From Oceanobacillus rekensis (GTDB taxonomy: Bacteria > Bacillota > Bacilli > Bacillales > Amphibacillaceae), in the NCBI RefSeq assembly GCF_002153375.1, contig NZ_MTBQ01000003.1:496001-560000 (forward strand): 64,000 bases of DNA, read 5' to 3'. Numbering within the stretch: position 1 is the stretch's first letter; every line of letters starts with the position of its first letter. Positions 44,151 to 55,149 of this stretch are shown here, in pieces. The translations under genes were made by a program, and so were the position numbers. Under the pieces are notes generated by a model that worked only from the letters and a program-made list of their open reading frames with translations, searched no databases and was not told where the DNA came from.

Positions 44151-45272
44151 GTGGACGTTAATGTAAAAATAAAATCAATTCTACGTATTCGAGCATTCTA
44201 CTTATTTTTCATTATTTCATCAATCCAATTAGGGGTTGGAATAATGGGTGCTCCAGCCCTTATCTTTATCGAGGCACGTCAGGATTCCTGGATATCAATT
44301 ATCATTGCCGCCATTTATATTGTCATTGTACTATTTGTTATGCTACTTATTCTTAAACAATATGAAAATGCAGATATCCTTGGCATTCAGGTTGATATTT
44401 TTGGAACAGTTTTAGGTAAATTACTAGGTACCGTTTACATTATTTATTTTGCTGCTACTTTATTATCTGTGCTCATCACTTACATCGAAGTAGTAAAGGT
44501 TTTTATTTTTCCCGAGTTAAACAATTTTGTTATGGGGTTATTGTTGATTTGTCTTATTGTTTATAGTGTCCTAGGTGGGCTTCGAGTAATTGTTGGCGTT
44601 TGCTTTCTCTTTTTCATCCTTTCCCATTGGGTTCTTTTGTTGTTAATTCAACCTGCATTACAAATCGATCTAACCCATCTCCAACCGGCATTTCAAGCCT
44701 CTTTTGTTGAATTATTACAGGGGGCTAGATCCACATCCTATACTTTTCTAGGATTTGAAATACTTTTTATGGTTTACCCATTTATTCAAAATAAAGAAAA
44801 AGCTAAAACACCTATTTTTATGGCCTCCCTGTGGTCTGCTGCTCTTGTCCTAGTCACTACAGTTATAGCTATTGGATTCTTCAGCCATGAACAGTTAGAG
44901 CGAAGAGAATGGTCTGTATTGGCATTATTTAAAATTCAGAGCCTTCCTTTTATTGAACGCTTTGATTATATTGTTGTAGCCGAATGGATGATGATAACTG
45001 TTCCAAATATGATTCTGCTCATGTGGGGGGTAACGTATGGCATGAAAAGATTGTATAAGCTTCCTCAAAAAATATCTTTGTATATTGTTGCTATCCTATT
45101 ACTGATAGCCTGTTCATTCATGGGTCAGCATTTTCAAATACAAAAGGTAACTGATACTGTAGCGAATTTAGGTTTTTGGATTGTCTATGTATATCCTTTT
45201 TTACTTCTACCACTTGTATTATTCAAAAAGAGATGGATGAAACGAAAAGAGAGGGAAACTGATGCTAATTAG
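44151..45272 (+). CDS. gerAB: GerA-type spore germinant receptor B subunit
   Basis: A 373-residue ten-span membrane protein of the amino acid permease superfamily (endospore germination permease), thought to hold the germinant site. The N terminus contains FYLFFIISSIQLGVGIMGAP. Start is GTG 44151 with AGGTGA upstream, eight bases after gerAA. It overlaps gerAC by 11 bases. Confidence 0.92.
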   Translation: MDVNVKIKSILRIRAFYLFFIISSIQLGVGIMGAPALIFIEARQDSWISIIIAAIYIVIVLFVMLLILKQYENADILGIQVDIFGTVLGKLLGTVYIIYFAATLLSVLITYIEVVKVFIFPELNNFVMGLLLICLIVYSVLGGLRVIVGVCFLFFILSHWVLLLLIQPALQIDLTHLQPAFQASFVELLQGARSTSYTFLGFEILFMVYPFIQNKEKAKTPIFMASLWSAALVLVTTVIAIGFFSHEQLERREWSVLALFKIQSLPFIERFDYIVVAEWMMITVPNMILLMWGVTYGMKRLYKLPQKISLYIVAILLLIACSFMGQHFQIQKVTDTVANLGFWIVYVYPFLLLPLVLFKKRWMKRKERETDAN

Positions 45273-46410
45273 AATGACTAGCTTTATGTTAACTTCACTT
45301 CTATTACTTGGAGCCTGTTTACCAGCAAAACCTTTAGAAGATTTAGCGATTATAAATACACGGGGAGTGGATATTGCAGAAGATAGCAGTGACCAAATCG
45401 AAACGACAATAATTGCCTATCAATTTGATGCAGAATCCCAGGAAATTACGACAACACTTTCAGGGCTAGGCCACACCATAAAAGGTGCTCGTGAAGATGC
45501 AAATGCAGAAGCTGGATTTAGCTTAAGCCCTGGTCAAATTCGCCTTGAATTATATGGTAAAGAAGTAGCACAAAAAGGAATATTACAATACCTAAGTTCA
45601 GCGGTCCGTGATGCACGTGTATCAGAAACAATGTTAATAGCTATAGCTAACACTTCGGCAAAAGAAATACTCACAAAAGGGCAAGATGAACTGTCACTCA
45701 ATATTGGGCAATACCTTCATAATCTAATTGAAAAAGAAATAGAAGAAGATAGTTTTCCCGATATTTATTTACATGAGTTTACGCATCTAGAAGCTGACAT
45801 TGGGTATGATCCGGTTGCACCAATTATTGACTTAGTAGAAAACAAGCCAAAAATAAGTGGCATTGCATTATTTAAAGGTGATAAATATGTTGATGAAGTA
45901 TCACTGCTGGAAGGATATCTCGTAAATTTAATGCAAAAAACAACAAGATCCACCCCTTTAGAAATTTCGGTTCCTATAAAACCGTTTTTACCATATATCG
46001 ATAAAAATCGAGGGAAAGCTGATAATGATGATGATGATTTATATATAAATGTAAATATAGAAAAAGGGAAAAGCAAAACAAAACTAAAAGATTTCAAGAA
46101 CTTACATTTTGATACAACGATTAATTTAAAACTAAATTTATTAGAGACGTCTGATTTATTAAGTGTTGAAAATGAACATGTAGCAGATCTATTGGAAAAG
46201 GAAATTGCAAATGAATTCACAAAGCAATATACAAATCTATTAGCTAAACTTCAGGAAGCTGGTACGGATCCATTTGGTCTCGGAGCGATCTATCGGGCAA
46301 AAAAAATGGATAGTTCCTTAACAGATGAAGAATGGCGAGAGAAGTTTCCAGATGCAATAGTTGATTTTCATGTAAATGTAAAATTAACAAATTATGGAGG
46401 AATACAGTAA
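45262..46410 (+). CDS. gerAC: GerA-type spore germinant receptor C subunit lipoprotein
   Basis: A 382-residue lipoprotein: signal peptide with lipobox LGAC (Cys19), then three GerC domains through to the C terminus. The region near residues 85-110 and the C-terminal segment containing YRAKKMDSSLTDEEWREKFP are typical of the family. Lipid-anchored on the outer face of the spore inner membrane. Last gene of the operon, followed by a strong terminator. Confidence 0.92.
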   Translation: MLIRMTSFMLTSLLLLGACLPAKPLEDLAIINTRGVDIAEDSSDQIETTIIAYQFDAESQEITTTLSGLGHTIKGAREDANAEAGFSLSPGQIRLELYGKEVAQKGILQYLSSAVRDARVSETMLIAIANTSAKEILTKGQDELSLNIGQYLHNLIEKEIEEDSFPDIYLHEFTHLEADIGYDPVAPIIDLVENKPKISGIALFKGDKYVDEVSLLEGYLVNLMQKTTRSTPLEISVPIKPFLPYIDKNRGKADNDDDDLYINVNIEKGKSKTKLKDFKNLHFDTTINLKLNLLETSDLLSVENEHVADLLEKEIANEFTKQYTNLLAKLQEAGTDPFGLGAIYRAKKMDSSLTDEEWREKFPDAIVDFHVNVKLTNYGGIQ

Positions 46411-46417
46411 GAAAATA

Positions 46418-46441
46418 ATCCCTGGCTTGTTTGCCAGGGAT
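46418..46441. terminator. Terminator between gerAC and murG
   Basis: ATCCCTGGC and GCCAGGGAT form a perfect nine-base-pair stem around a six-base loop between two convergent stop codons. The flanking T runs are short. Confidence 0.7.
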
Positions 46442-46445
46442 ATAA

Positions 46446-47516
46446 TTATTTGCTTGCACCCTTAATAATTTCAATCACTCGATCACGGGATTGTTCACTT
46501 TTATACTCCTGCATCGTTTCGACCATAATGGGCGCATATTCTTTTAATTGCAATAACTCTTCTTTCATTGTTTGTTTCGTTAGACTTTCTTCTTCAAGAA
46601 CTCTGGCATAGCGTTTTTCCTGAAATGAGTTAGCATTAATAATCTGATCTCCCCTACTAGCACCTTTCGATAATGGAACTAGGAGCATAGGAATCCGCAG
46701 TGCCAGGAATTCAAAAATAGCGTTGGAACCAGCACGGGATAATACATAATCTGACGCTGCAAAAATATCTTTCAACTCTTCATTAATATATTCAAATTGA
46801 ACATATCCTGGTTCGTCTATCGAATGATCAACTTTATCCTGTCCGCAAATATGTATAATTTGAAACGAGGATAATAGCTCTGTTAAACTCCCCCTTATCG
46901 TTCCGTTAATTTTTTGTGAGCCGCCACTCCCACCCATGATCAGCAAAACAGGTAACTCACGAGTTAATCCAGCAAAGCGTAGCCCTTTTTCCTTGCTGCC
47001 TTTAAAAAGCTCATCCCGAATAACCGCTCCAACATATTCCGCTTTCTTTTCTGGAAGGTATTGCATGGTTTCAGGGAATGTCGCCAATACTTTCTTCGTA
47101 AACGGTATCGAAAGCTTATTTGCCAGTCCTGGTGTATAGTCGGATTCATGAATGACCGATGGAACACCGCGAAGTTTCGCTGCTGCAACAACTGGAACTG
47201 AAACAAACCCGCCTTTTGAAAATACGACAGAAGGTTTCCGTTTTCCGATAATGCGATAGGCCTGCAAGGTTCCTTTTAGAACTTTAAATGGATCTTTTAA
47301 GTTTTCTTTTGACATGTAACGGCGTAATTTACCAGTCGAGATTGGATGATAGGTTACTCCCTCCAACTGCCCGATTAGTTTTCTTTCTATTCCATCATAG
47401 GAACCTATATAATCAATTTCCCATCCCTCTTCCTGATAAAATGGAATCAGTGCCAAATTGACAATCACATGGCCTGCTGTCCCACCACCAGTGAAAAGAA
47501 TTCGTTTATTTTTCAT
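46446..47516 (-). CDS. murG: MurG, lipid II-forming GlcNAc transferase
   Basis: Adds GlcNAc to lipid I to make lipid II at the inner membrane face. The 356-residue GT28 enzyme has [10 protein letters not shown] at the N terminus, [33 protein letters not shown] and the C-terminal [11 protein letters not shown]. It stands alone rather than in the mur/ftsZ cluster, so it may be a second copy, as in B. cereus; other copies cannot be checked here. Start corrected to ATG 47516, with GGAAG upstream. Confidence 0.93.
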   Translation of the reverse strand: MKNKRILFTGGGTAGHVIVNLALIPFYQEEGWEIDYIGSYDGIERKLIGQLEGVTYHPISTGKLRRYMSKENLKDPFKVLKGTLQAYRIIGKRKPSVVFSKGGFVSVPVVAAAKLRGVPSVIHESDYTPGLANKLSIPFTKKVLATFPETMQYLPEKKAEYVGAVIRDELFKGSKEKGLRFAGLTRELPVLLIMGGSGGSQKINGTIRGSLTELLSSFQIIHICGQDKVDHSIDEPGYVQFEYINEELKDIFAASDYVLSRAGSNAIFEFLALRIPMLLVPLSKGASRGDQIINANSFQEKRYARVLEEESLTKQTMKEELLQLKEYAPIMVETMQEYKSEQSRDRVIEIIKGASK

Positions 47517-47628
47517 TAAAAGCTTCCTTTCTTTCACAATTCATTAAAACCCGCTATAATAATCTTTATGCTACATTAGGATTACACTCTCTATCCTATT
47601 AGAAAATACACGAAAAAGGAAGAGTTTC

Positions 47629-48975
47629 ATGTACGAAACTGCTACGATTAAAGAAAAATTAAAGTTGCTTATTATTATATTATTACCAATATTGATCACG
47701 CAAATCAGCCTAAACCTTATGACGTTCTTTGATACGGTGATGTCTGGGCGTGCAGGTGCTATAGATCTGGCAGGTGTAGCAATCGGATCAAGCCTATGGG
47801 TTCCACTAGCGACTGGAATTAATGGAGTCGTTTTGGCAATTACTCCAATCATCGCTCAATTAATTGGTGCTAAAAAGGATGATGAGGTTCCAAAAATTGT
47901 TCAACAGGGAATATATCTGGCAATCGCTTTTTCCATTGTCATTATTCTAGCTGGCGGTCTCGTTTTGAACCCGGTACTTTCCTTAATGGATTTAGAACCG
48001 GAAGTAAGTAATATCGCTAAGTATTATCTTATTTCCATTGGTGCTGGAATTATACCATTATTTATTTTTAATACCATTCGTTGTTTTATGGATGGTTTAG
48101 GACAAACACGTGCCTCCATGCTTATTATCCTAATATCATTGCCCCTAAATATCTTTTTTAATTATATCTTTATTTTTGGTAAATTGGGACTTCCAGCATT
48201 TGGTGGTATTGGTTCTGGAATTGCAACCGCAATTACGTACTGGCTTGTTTGTATCATTGCTTTAATTGTCATGTTGAGAGTACAGGAATTCCAAAAATAC
48301 AATATCTTCGCAAAATGGTTTAAGCCCTCATTAAAACGCTGGATGGACCAATTAAAAATCGGCATTCCAATTGGAGCCGCAATCTTTTTTGAAACGAGCA
48401 TCTTTTCAGCCGTCACATTATTAATGAGTGTCTATGACACCTATACGATTGCAGCCCATCAGGCAGCAATGAATTTCGCCGGATTATTATACATGATTCC
48501 ATTAAGTGTTGGTATGGCCTTAACAATTACCATTGGTTTTGAAGCGGGAGCAGGGCGTTATAAAGAAGCACGTACGTATGGCTATCTCGGAATGGCTGGC
48601 GGTATCTTTATCGCTATATTTGCTGGAGCTATTTTATTTATCTTTAATGGACCTGTTGCAGCATTATACAATACGAACCCAGAGGTAATTGAGCTCACAA
48701 AGCAATTTATCTACTTTGCTATTTTCTATCAATTGGCAGATGCATTCGGAGCACCAATTCAAGGTGCACTTCGCGGTTATAAAGATGTAAATACGACACT
48801 GATCATCGCATTGGTTTCCTATTGGGTTATTGGCCTGCCAATAGGCTGGTTATTTGCAAATTACACATCCTTGGAACCATTTGGATATTGGGTCGGAATT
48901 ATTGTTGGTCTTAGCTGTGGTGCAGTAGCACTGTTATGGAGACTGATTCATATCCAAAAAAAATACGCTAGATAG
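47629..48975 (+). CDS. MATE-family multidrug/cation exporter
   Basis: A 448-residue twelve-span exporter of the NorM branch. It has PILITQISLNLMTFFDTVMSG near the N terminus, a motif set that MATE transporters share, and the internal duplication at about residues 235-260. Substrate unknown; sodium- or proton-driven. AAAAGGAAG precedes the ATG. Divergent from murG; single gene. Confidence 0.92.
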   Translation: MYETATIKEKLKLLIIILLPILITQISLNLMTFFDTVMSGRAGAIDLAGVAIGSSLWVPLATGINGVVLAITPIIAQLIGAKKDDEVPKIVQQGIYLAIAFSIVIILAGGLVLNPVLSLMDLEPEVSNIAKYYLISIGAGIIPLFIFNTIRCFMDGLGQTRASMLIILISLPLNIFFNYIFIFGKLGLPAFGGIGSGIATAITYWLVCIIALIVMLRVQEFQKYNIFAKWFKPSLKRWMDQLKIGIPIGAAIFFETSIFSAVTLLMSVYDTYTIAAHQAAMNFAGLLYMIPLSVGMALTITIGFEAGAGRYKEARTYGYLGMAGGIFIAIFAGAILFIFNGPVAALYNTNPEVIELTKQFIYFAIFYQLADAFGAPIQGALRGYKDVNTTLIIALVSYWVIGLPIGWLFANYTSLEPFGYWVGIIVGLSCGAVALLWRLIHIQKKYAR

Positions 48976-48980
48976 GAAAG

Positions 48981-49019
48981 AAAAGCTCATCAGCATTAAA
49001 CTGCTGATGAGCTTTTTTT
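48981..49019. terminator. Terminator of the MATE gene
   Basis: AAAAGCTCATCAGC and GCTGATGAGCTTTT flank an eight-base loop, followed by a T run; it starts six bases after the stop codon. Confidence 0.85.
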
Positions 49020-49107
49020 GTAATTTCAATATAAACGTTTGGCTTGTTAATGAATGTTTAAAAGGAAGCAAAATAAGAAACAAGTTGGTGCCCTTTTGTA
49101 CTTCCTC

Positions 49108-50295
49108 TTACAGGAACAATCCAGCAATCGTCGCAGATAAGATAGAAGTAAGAATGGCCCCAGCTAGTAATTTCATTCCAAACCCAGAAACGATGCCTGC
49201 CTTTTCACTATCAATACCTTTCACAGTTCCAGCTATAATTCCGATGGATGAAAAGTTAGCAAAACTTGTTAGGAATACAGATACAATCCCAATTGTTTTC
49301 TCTGACATCGTATCAAGCAACGGCTGGAATTCAAGCATTGCCACAAACTCATTTGTAACAATCTTTGTACCCATAATCGAACCAGCCTCAACAACTTCAC
49401 TCGGTGCAATCCCCATTAAGATTCCAATTGGCGCAAGAATATATCCTAATATCTGTTGCAGCGTAACTCCTGCAAATACAGCTTGGATAATCCAGTTGAC
49501 AAGTTCCAGAGATGCTATGAAGGCAATAAGCATGGCTGCCACGATTAAAGCAATTTTACCACCTTCAAGTGCACCATTACCCATTGCTTCGAAAACACTT
49601 CTATCATCGGAAACATTTGAGACATCCACATAGTCTTCTTCCCTTGATACGTTCACAGGAGCAATGATGGATGCTACCATTAATGCACTAAACATATTCA
49701 ATGGAAGAGCAACCAGAATATATTCAGCTGGAAGCATTTGAATATATGCACCAACAATGGATGCTGAAACCGAACTCATTGCAGATGCACTGACAATATA
49801 CAATCGGTTTGCCGTTAAATGATGAAATTGGGAACGAATAGCGATTAAAGCTTCAGACTGTCCAAAGAAAATACTGTTAACCCCATTAAAGGATTCAATT
49901 TTTGGCAACCCTGTGATTCTTGATATCAGTCCACCAATATATTTAATGATAGTTGGGAGTATTTTCAAATAAGTAAGTACTGATAAAATCGTGGCAAAGA
50001 AAACGACAAGCAGCAAAACATTAAAGAAGAATACGCCACCTTCATTTACAACAAAACCACCAACAACGAAGTTAATACCTTCCATACCAAATTCAATCAG
50101 TTTGTTAAACACAGCTGATATTCCATTAATGATGGCATTACCTATTTCCGTCGAGAACATAAACCAGGTAATAAGGAGCTGTAATACGAGCATAATCCCT
50201 ATCCCTTTATAATTAATGTTTTTCTTATCATTGGACATAAGATAGGCTAACCCAAATGTAATAATAATAGCTAGAATACCGAGAATAATATCCAC
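49108..50295 (-). CDS. nupC: NupC nucleoside transporter (CNT family)
   Basis: A 395-residue concentrative nucleoside transporter driven by protons or sodium. It has the gate and core blocks typical of the family: GLPKIESFNGVNSIFFGQSEALIAI, SGS-like SMSSVSASIVGAYI, and NEFVAMLEF. Start is GTG 50295 behind AAGGAGG. The single gene converges with the MATE gene. A pyrimidine nucleoside uptake role is likely by analogy. Confidence 0.9.
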   Translation of the reverse strand: MDIILGILAIIITFGLAYLMSNDKKNINYKGIGIMLVLQLLITWFMFSTEIGNAIINGISAVFNKLIEFGMEGINFVVGGFVVNEGGVFFFNVLLLVVFFATILSVLTYLKILPTIIKYIGGLISRITGLPKIESFNGVNSIFFGQSEALIAIRSQFHHLTANRLYIVSASAMSSVSASIVGAYIQMLPAEYILVALPLNMFSALMVASIIAPVNVSREEDYVDVSNVSDDRSVFEAMGNGALEGGKIALIVAAMLIAFIASLELVNWIIQAVFAGVTLQQILGYILAPIGILMGIAPSEVVEAGSIMGTKIVTNEFVAMLEFQPLLDTMSEKTIGIVSVFLTSFANFSSIGIIAGTVKGIDSEKAGIVSGFGMKLLAGAILTSILSATIAGLFL

Positions 50296-50547
50296 AGTAG
50301 GCCTCCTTAGATTAGAGTATTCAATTAGCTTTTCCCTAATTTTATTTTTATTAACATATAAATAACTGTTTAATTTAGTACGTGTCCACTAGACGGAAAT
50401 AACCAAACAAAACTATGTATGAGTATCTCTATTTTAAAGGAACTCAAGTAAACATTTCAGCCTTCTTACGTTAACTTTAATTTAACCAACGTTTTCTATA
50501 ATATTCGACTGACAGGTATTTTGCAATAGTTAGTTGACTAAAATTAA
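50296..50547. other. Intergenic region upstream of nupC
   Basis: AT-rich DNA between nupC and the odhB terminator. Only the nupC ribosome binding site is recognised. No riboswitch or repeat seen. Confidence 0.3.
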
Positions 50548-50596
50548 AACACAAAAGTCCATCGTTCTGTTCAACGACGGACTTTTGTGTTTTTTA
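50548..50596 (-). terminator. odhAB terminator
   Basis: AACACAAAAGTCC pairs with GGACTTTTGTGTT around an inner stem ATCGTT/AACGAC, with T6 on the minus-strand 3' side. It ends just before the odhB stop. Confidence 0.85.
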
Positions 50597-50600
50597 TTTA

Positions 50601-51866
50601 TTAACCTTCGAGTAATAAATCATACGGGTCTTCAAGCATTTCTTTAATACGAACTAAAAATTGTACTGCTTCTTTTCCATCGACAATCCGGTGGTCATAG
50701 GAAAGTGCCAGGTACATCATTGGGCGGACTTCAATGGAATCATCTGGCATTACCATTGCACGTTTTACGATGTTATGCATTCCGAGAATACCAACCTGTG
50801 GTGCATTTAAAATTGGTGTAGACATCATCGAACCGAATGTACCACCATTTGTGATTGTGAACGATCCACCTTGCAAATCACTCAATGCCAGTTTGTTATC
50901 ACGTGCTTTTGTTCCCAGGTCAACAATCGATTGTTCAATACCTGCAAAGTCTTTACGATCAGCATCACGTACAACCGGAACTACTAATCCATCATCCGTA
51001 GACACGGCAATACCAATATCATAGAATTTTTTGAGGACAAGTTCATTTCCTTGAATTTCGGCATTCAGTAATGGGAATTCTTTCAAGGCACCGACAACCG
51101 CTTTTGTAAAGAAAGACATAAAGCCAAGCTTCACACCATTTTTCTTAACAAACTTCTCTTTACGTTCACTGCGAAGTTGCATGACCGCTGTCATATCCAC
51201 TTCATTAAATGTCGTTAACATAGCAGTTTCCTGTTGTACATTAACAAGGTTCTTTGCAATGGTTTGACGGCGACGCGTCATTTTTACACGTTCGACAGGT
51301 TTTTCAAAGTCTGTTTTTGCCGCAGCTGGCGCTTCCTGTTTTGCAGGCTTCGAAGGTTTTGCTTCGCTTCCAGCTTTTGCTGTTGCTTCCACATCTTCTG
51401 GACGAACTCTTCCAAGTGGATCACGTGCAGCCACTTTACTTAGGTCGATATTCAATTCACGGGCACGTTTTCTTGCTGCTGGAGATGCAATCACTTCCCC
51501 ATTGCTTCCTTCAGCAGACGCTTCTTTTTCCGAAGTCTTTGGTGCCTCCGCTTTTTCTTCTTTTGCAGGTGCTTCTTGTTTTTCTTCTTTTGGAGCTTCT
51601 TCAGCTGGTGCTGATTCTCCACCAGCTTCACCATTTTCATCTAATTTCGCGATCGTGTCACCTACAGCCACATCGTCGCCTTCTTCGCTAATAATTTCAG
51701 TGATGACACCGGAAACTTCAGCATTTACTTCCACATTAACTTTATCTGTTTCTAATTCAACGATTGGATCGCCTTTTTCTATTTTATCGCCTTTTTTTAC
51801 GAGCCATTCCGCGATTGTACCTTCTGTAATAGATTCTGCTAGTTCTGGAATCTTAATTTCTTGCAC
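50601..51866 (-). CDS. odhB: OdhB, dihydrolipoyl succinyltransferase (E2)
   Basis: The E2 core of 2-oxoglutarate dehydrogenase. The 421-residue protein has a lipoyl domain with Lys42 in [11 protein letters not shown], then a long Glu/Ala/Lys-rich flexible linker. The peripheral-subunit-binding domain lies at about 125-160 ([16 protein letters not shown]), and the acyltransferase domain ends in [12 protein letters not shown]. Start GTG 51866 is seven bases after AAGGAGG. It overlaps odhA by 14 bases. Confidence 0.96.
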   Translation of the reverse strand: MQEIKIPELAESITEGTIAEWLVKKGDKIEKGDPIVELETDKVNVEVNAEVSGVITEIISEEGDDVAVGDTIAKLDENGEAGGESAPAEEAPKEEKQEAPAKEEKAEAPKTSEKEASAEGSNGEVIASPAARKRARELNIDLSKVAARDPLGRVRPEDVEATAKAGSEAKPSKPAKQEAPAAAKTDFEKPVERVKMTRRRQTIAKNLVNVQQETAMLTTFNEVDMTAVMQLRSERKEKFVKKNGVKLGFMSFFTKAVVGALKEFPLLNAEIQGNELVLKKFYDIGIAVSTDDGLVVPVVRDADRKDFAGIEQSIVDLGTKARDNKLALSDLQGGSFTITNGGTFGSMMSTPILNAPQVGILGMHNIVKRAMVMPDDSIEVRPMMYLALSYDHRIVDGKEAVQFLVRIKEMLEDPYDLLLEG

Positions 51867-54732
51867 TGGAATTTCCTCCTTCAGAGTTGTTTAATGCTTG
51901 TCTTACAATTTTATTTTGGGCTGTTTTATGAACGCTTGGGATACCCCCAGCTGGCGCTGATCGGTTCGGACGACTAATTACCCGTAATTTTTGGCCTTCT
52001 TGTAATACATCTCTTAAATAATCATCAACGAAATTCCAGGCTCCCATATTTTTAGGTTCTTCTTGTACCCAGACAATTTCCTGTAAATTCGGTAGTTGTT
52101 TCAATACTTCTTTAAGTGCCTTTTCAGGGAAAGGATAGATTTGCTCCAATCTTAAAACGCGTAACCATTCAAAGTTTTGTTCCGAATTATCAATAGCTTC
52201 CTCAATATCTACCATTACTTTTCCACTACCAATTAGGAGACGTGTGGCATTCTTACTAACTTCCAGATTTGGTTGATTCCGCAATGGTTGAAATTTACCT
52301 TCAGAGAATTCCTCTGCAGATGATCCCATACGCGGGTGGCGAATCAAACTACTTTTCGGTGTCATTAAGATTAATGGTCTAGCTTCTTCACGGCCACGCA
52401 TTGCTGCCTGTCTGCGAAGCAAATGGAATAGTTGTGCAGATGAAGTTACGTTCGCTACTATCCAATTGTTTTCTGCCGACATTTGCAAGAATCTTTCTAA
52501 ACGAGCGCTGGAATGTTCCGGTCCTTGTCCTTCATAACCATGTGGCAGAAGCATAACCATGTTTGATTTTTCTCCCCATTTTGCTCGTGATGAGGAAATA
52601 AATTGATCGAAGATGACCTGTCCAGCATTTGCAAAATCACCAAATTGAGCTTCCCAGATAACCAATGTATTTGGTGACTGAACACTATAGCCATATTCGA
52701 ATCCGAGCACACCAGCCTCCGATAACGGACTATTTCTAACATCAAACGATACGTTGGCATCTGATATTCCGTGCATCGGGCTATATTTTTCATTCGTTTT
52801 TGTATCATGAAGTACGATATGTCTATGTGCAAATGTACCTCTTTCAGAATCCTGGCCAGTTAAGCGGATTGGTATACCATCACGTAAAATAGATGCATAT
52901 GCTAATGCTTCTCCAGTACCCCAGTCGGCTTTACCTCCTTGTTCCAGTGCATCTGCACGACGGTTCAAAATTTTCTCCGTCTTTTTAAATCCGTTAAATC
53001 CTTCTGGACGTTTCAATAATTCCTTGTTTAACGTTTTTAGTGTTTCAAGATCTACTGCCGTCTTAAATTGACCTAATCCATTCGAAAGTACTTTCGGCAT
53101 TAGCTTTGCTTCTGGCTGACCGATTTCATTTTCAGTCATCTCGTTATAAATATCGCTTAATTTAGTTTCAACTTTTTCTTTAAGCTTGTCATAATCTCCT
53201 GCTTGTATAGTCCCTTTACTTTCCAATGATTGGGCAAAGAGCTTTGTCACAGTGGGATGATTATCAATCTCTTGATATAATTTTGGTTGCGTTGTTCTTG
53301 GTTCATCCATCTCATTATGACCATATCTGCGGTATCCAACTAAATCTATTAGAAAATCCTTATTAAATTTACTGCGGTATTCATATGCTATTTTAATAGC
53401 TGAGATACATGATATTGGGTCATCAGCATTAACACGAATAATTGGAATTTCGAAGGCTTTAGCCAGATCACTCGCATAACGTGTGGAACGCCCATCTTCA
53501 CGATCTGTTGTATAACCCAATAAATTATTTGCGATAATATGAAGTGTCCCACCAGTGTTATACCCCGGCAGACCGCTTAAATTCAATGTTTCGGCAACAA
53601 CACCCTCACCAATAAATGCAGCATCCCCATGAATTAATACGGGCAACGCCTTTTTAATATCCCGTTTCGGATATCCTCTATTCTTACGGTCATCTTGTGC
53701 AGCACGTGTGAACCCTTCCACAACAGGATTCACAAACTCTAAATGTGATGGATTATGTGCTAAAGTTATTCTTGTTTTAACTTCATTTCCATTATTAATT
53801 TCTTTTTTAGCACCGAAATGGTATTTCACATCTCCGGTCCAGCCATAATTAATACCAATTGACCCTTCAGAAGGCATTAATTCCCTATCTTTGGAATAAT
53901 TAAATTCCGAAAAAATCTTATCGTACGGTTTCCCTAGCACATTGGCAAGTACGGATAAACGCCCACGGTGAGCCATGCCCATCATGATATTTTCGATTTT
54001 ATCCTTTGATGCATAATGGACAACCCAGTCAATCATCGGAACCATGACTTCCAGACCTTCAATGGAAAAACGTTTTTGTCCGACAAAGGTTTTTTGAAGA
54101 AACTCCTCAAAGCCTTCAACATCGACAAGGCGTTCCAGTACTTCTTTTCGTTGATCAGCTGATAATTCCAGTCGTGCATTTCCATTTTCAATCAATTCAA
54201 AAAGCCATTTTCTTTCTTCGTGGTTATTAACATGCGCATATTCAAACGTAATGGTACCCGTATAATATTTCTTTAATCTATTTACGACATCTAATCCATT
54301 TTCCACATCACCTGATGCATGTTCCCATAAACCAGATGCTGGAATATTTTTTAGATCTTGTTCAGTTAAACCATACGTTTCTAAATTTAATAGTTCTGTT
54401 TCATCTCCCTTATAGCCACCAACCGGATAAATATCTGCCTCGGTATGACCATAACGTCGAATAGCCTCAACAAGTTGTATCGCTGAGGTAAGTTTCTTCA
54501 CGTCGTATTCTGATATCGATTGAGTTGAAGTCTTGGCTGCGCTGCTTGATTGCTGTATCCAGGCAGGAGCTCCATAAGTATCGAAAATCTCTTTTATAGT
54601 AGATTCAATAGCCTCTGGATCCTCTTTATATAACTCATATTGTTGTTCTAAATACCCCCTGTTTGGTCCATGAAACTGCCCCCAGAATCTTGATGCAGAT
54701 TCTTCATATTCTGCCACGTCTGATACCCCCAT
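51853..54732 (-). CDS. odhA: OdhA, 2-oxoglutarate dehydrogenase E1 component
   Basis: Thiamine-dependent decarboxylase of the TCA cycle. The 959-residue protein starts with the [22 protein letters not shown] segment of the family. It holds the thiamine-diphosphate motif [14 protein letters not shown]...NN near residues 370-400 and the [19 protein letters not shown] block near 690. It pairs with odhB in a two-gene operon; the E3 subunit is elsewhere. ATG 54732 has GGGGAA upstream. Confidence 0.96.
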   Translation of the reverse strand: MGVSDVAEYEESASRFWGQFHGPNRGYLEQQYELYKEDPEAIESTIKEIFDTYGAPAWIQQSSSAAKTSTQSISEYDVKKLTSAIQLVEAIRRYGHTEADIYPVGGYKGDETELLNLETYGLTEQDLKNIPASGLWEHASGDVENGLDVVNRLKKYYTGTITFEYAHVNNHEERKWLFELIENGNARLELSADQRKEVLERLVDVEGFEEFLQKTFVGQKRFSIEGLEVMVPMIDWVVHYASKDKIENIMMGMAHRGRLSVLANVLGKPYDKIFSEFNYSKDRELMPSEGSIGINYGWTGDVKYHFGAKKEINNGNEVKTRITLAHNPSHLEFVNPVVEGFTRAAQDDRKNRGYPKRDIKKALPVLIHGDAAFIGEGVVAETLNLSGLPGYNTGGTLHIIANNLLGYTTDREDGRSTRYASDLAKAFEIPIIRVNADDPISCISAIKIAYEYRSKFNKDFLIDLVGYRRYGHNEMDEPRTTQPKLYQEIDNHPTVTKLFAQSLESKGTIQAGDYDKLKEKVETKLSDIYNEMTENEIGQPEAKLMPKVLSNGLGQFKTAVDLETLKTLNKELLKRPEGFNGFKKTEKILNRRADALEQGGKADWGTGEALAYASILRDGIPIRLTGQDSERGTFAHRHIVLHDTKTNEKYSPMHGISDANVSFDVRNSPLSEAGVLGFEYGYSVQSPNTLVIWEAQFGDFANAGQVIFDQFISSSRAKWGEKSNMVMLLPHGYEGQGPEHSSARLERFLQMSAENNWIVANVTSSAQLFHLLRRQAAMRGREEARPLILMTPKSSLIRHPRMGSSAEEFSEGKFQPLRNQPNLEVSKNATRLLIGSGKVMVDIEEAIDNSEQNFEWLRVLRLEQIYPFPEKALKEVLKQLPNLQEIVWVQEEPKNMGAWNFVDDYLRDVLQEGQKLRVISRPNRSAPAGGIPSVHKTAQNKIVRQALNNSEGGNSSARN

Positions 54733-54904
54733 TAGAAGTTAACTTTTCCCCGCATGTAAACGGTTTAATTTTATTATTGAATTTCCTATGTGTTTCATCT
54801 TTTAATATACCTTATTTATCTCATTGTTACAACTTTTTACTAGACAATTTATTCGGATATTATAAAATATTCATCCCCGTAAAATATTAATTTTTCATTG
54901 TTAG

Positions 54905-54933
54905 TTCACATATATAGTTTTTTTGGTTATAAT
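54905..54933 (+). promoter_or_regulatory. Promoter of the 33-residue peptide gene
   Basis: TTCACA (54905-54910), a 17-base spacer and a perfect TATAAT (54928-54933) lie 56 bases upstream of the small gene's ATG. Confidence 0.7.
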
Positions 54934-54988
54934 AAGGACATACTTAACGATTAAAGCTTATCTCTGTAGATATGGAGGAGGAAATTTT

Positions 54989-55090
54989 ATGAAATTAGCA
55001 TTATTATTTGGTGTTATGATAACATTTATTGTTTCATGCTTTACTTCAGGCTATGAGGCAAAACCTGGTGTTCCTAAGAAAGATCAATAA
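54989..55090 (+). CDS. 33-residue lipoprotein-like small peptide
   Basis: An overlooked-size gene with every expression signal: a SigA-type promoter, GGAGGAGG seven bases before ATG 54989, and a strong terminator after the stop. The peptide has a hydrophobic N terminus (residues 2-14) and FIVSC, a plausible lipobox with Cys16. A 17-residue hydrophilic tail ends PGVPKKDQ. I do not recognise a family. Probably a tiny surface lipoprotein. Confidence 0.65.
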   Translation: MKLALLFGVMITFIVSCFTSGYEAKPGVPKKDQ

Positions 55091-55095
55091 TTATT

Positions 55096-55133
55096 AAAAT
55101 CGTCATGCAATAGGTGCATGACGATTTTTTTTT
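55096..55133 (+). terminator. Terminator of the 33-residue peptide gene
   Basis: AAAATCGTCATGCA and TGCATGACGATTTT form a perfect 14-base-pair stem with a T9 tail, six bases after the stop. Confidence 0.88.
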
Positions 55134-55149
55134 CAGATCTAAAGCCTTA

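Noticed and set aside
51234-51894. Plus-strand frames opposite odhB
   Set aside because: Antisense of the Glu/Ala/Lys-rich linker of OdhB; no independent signals.
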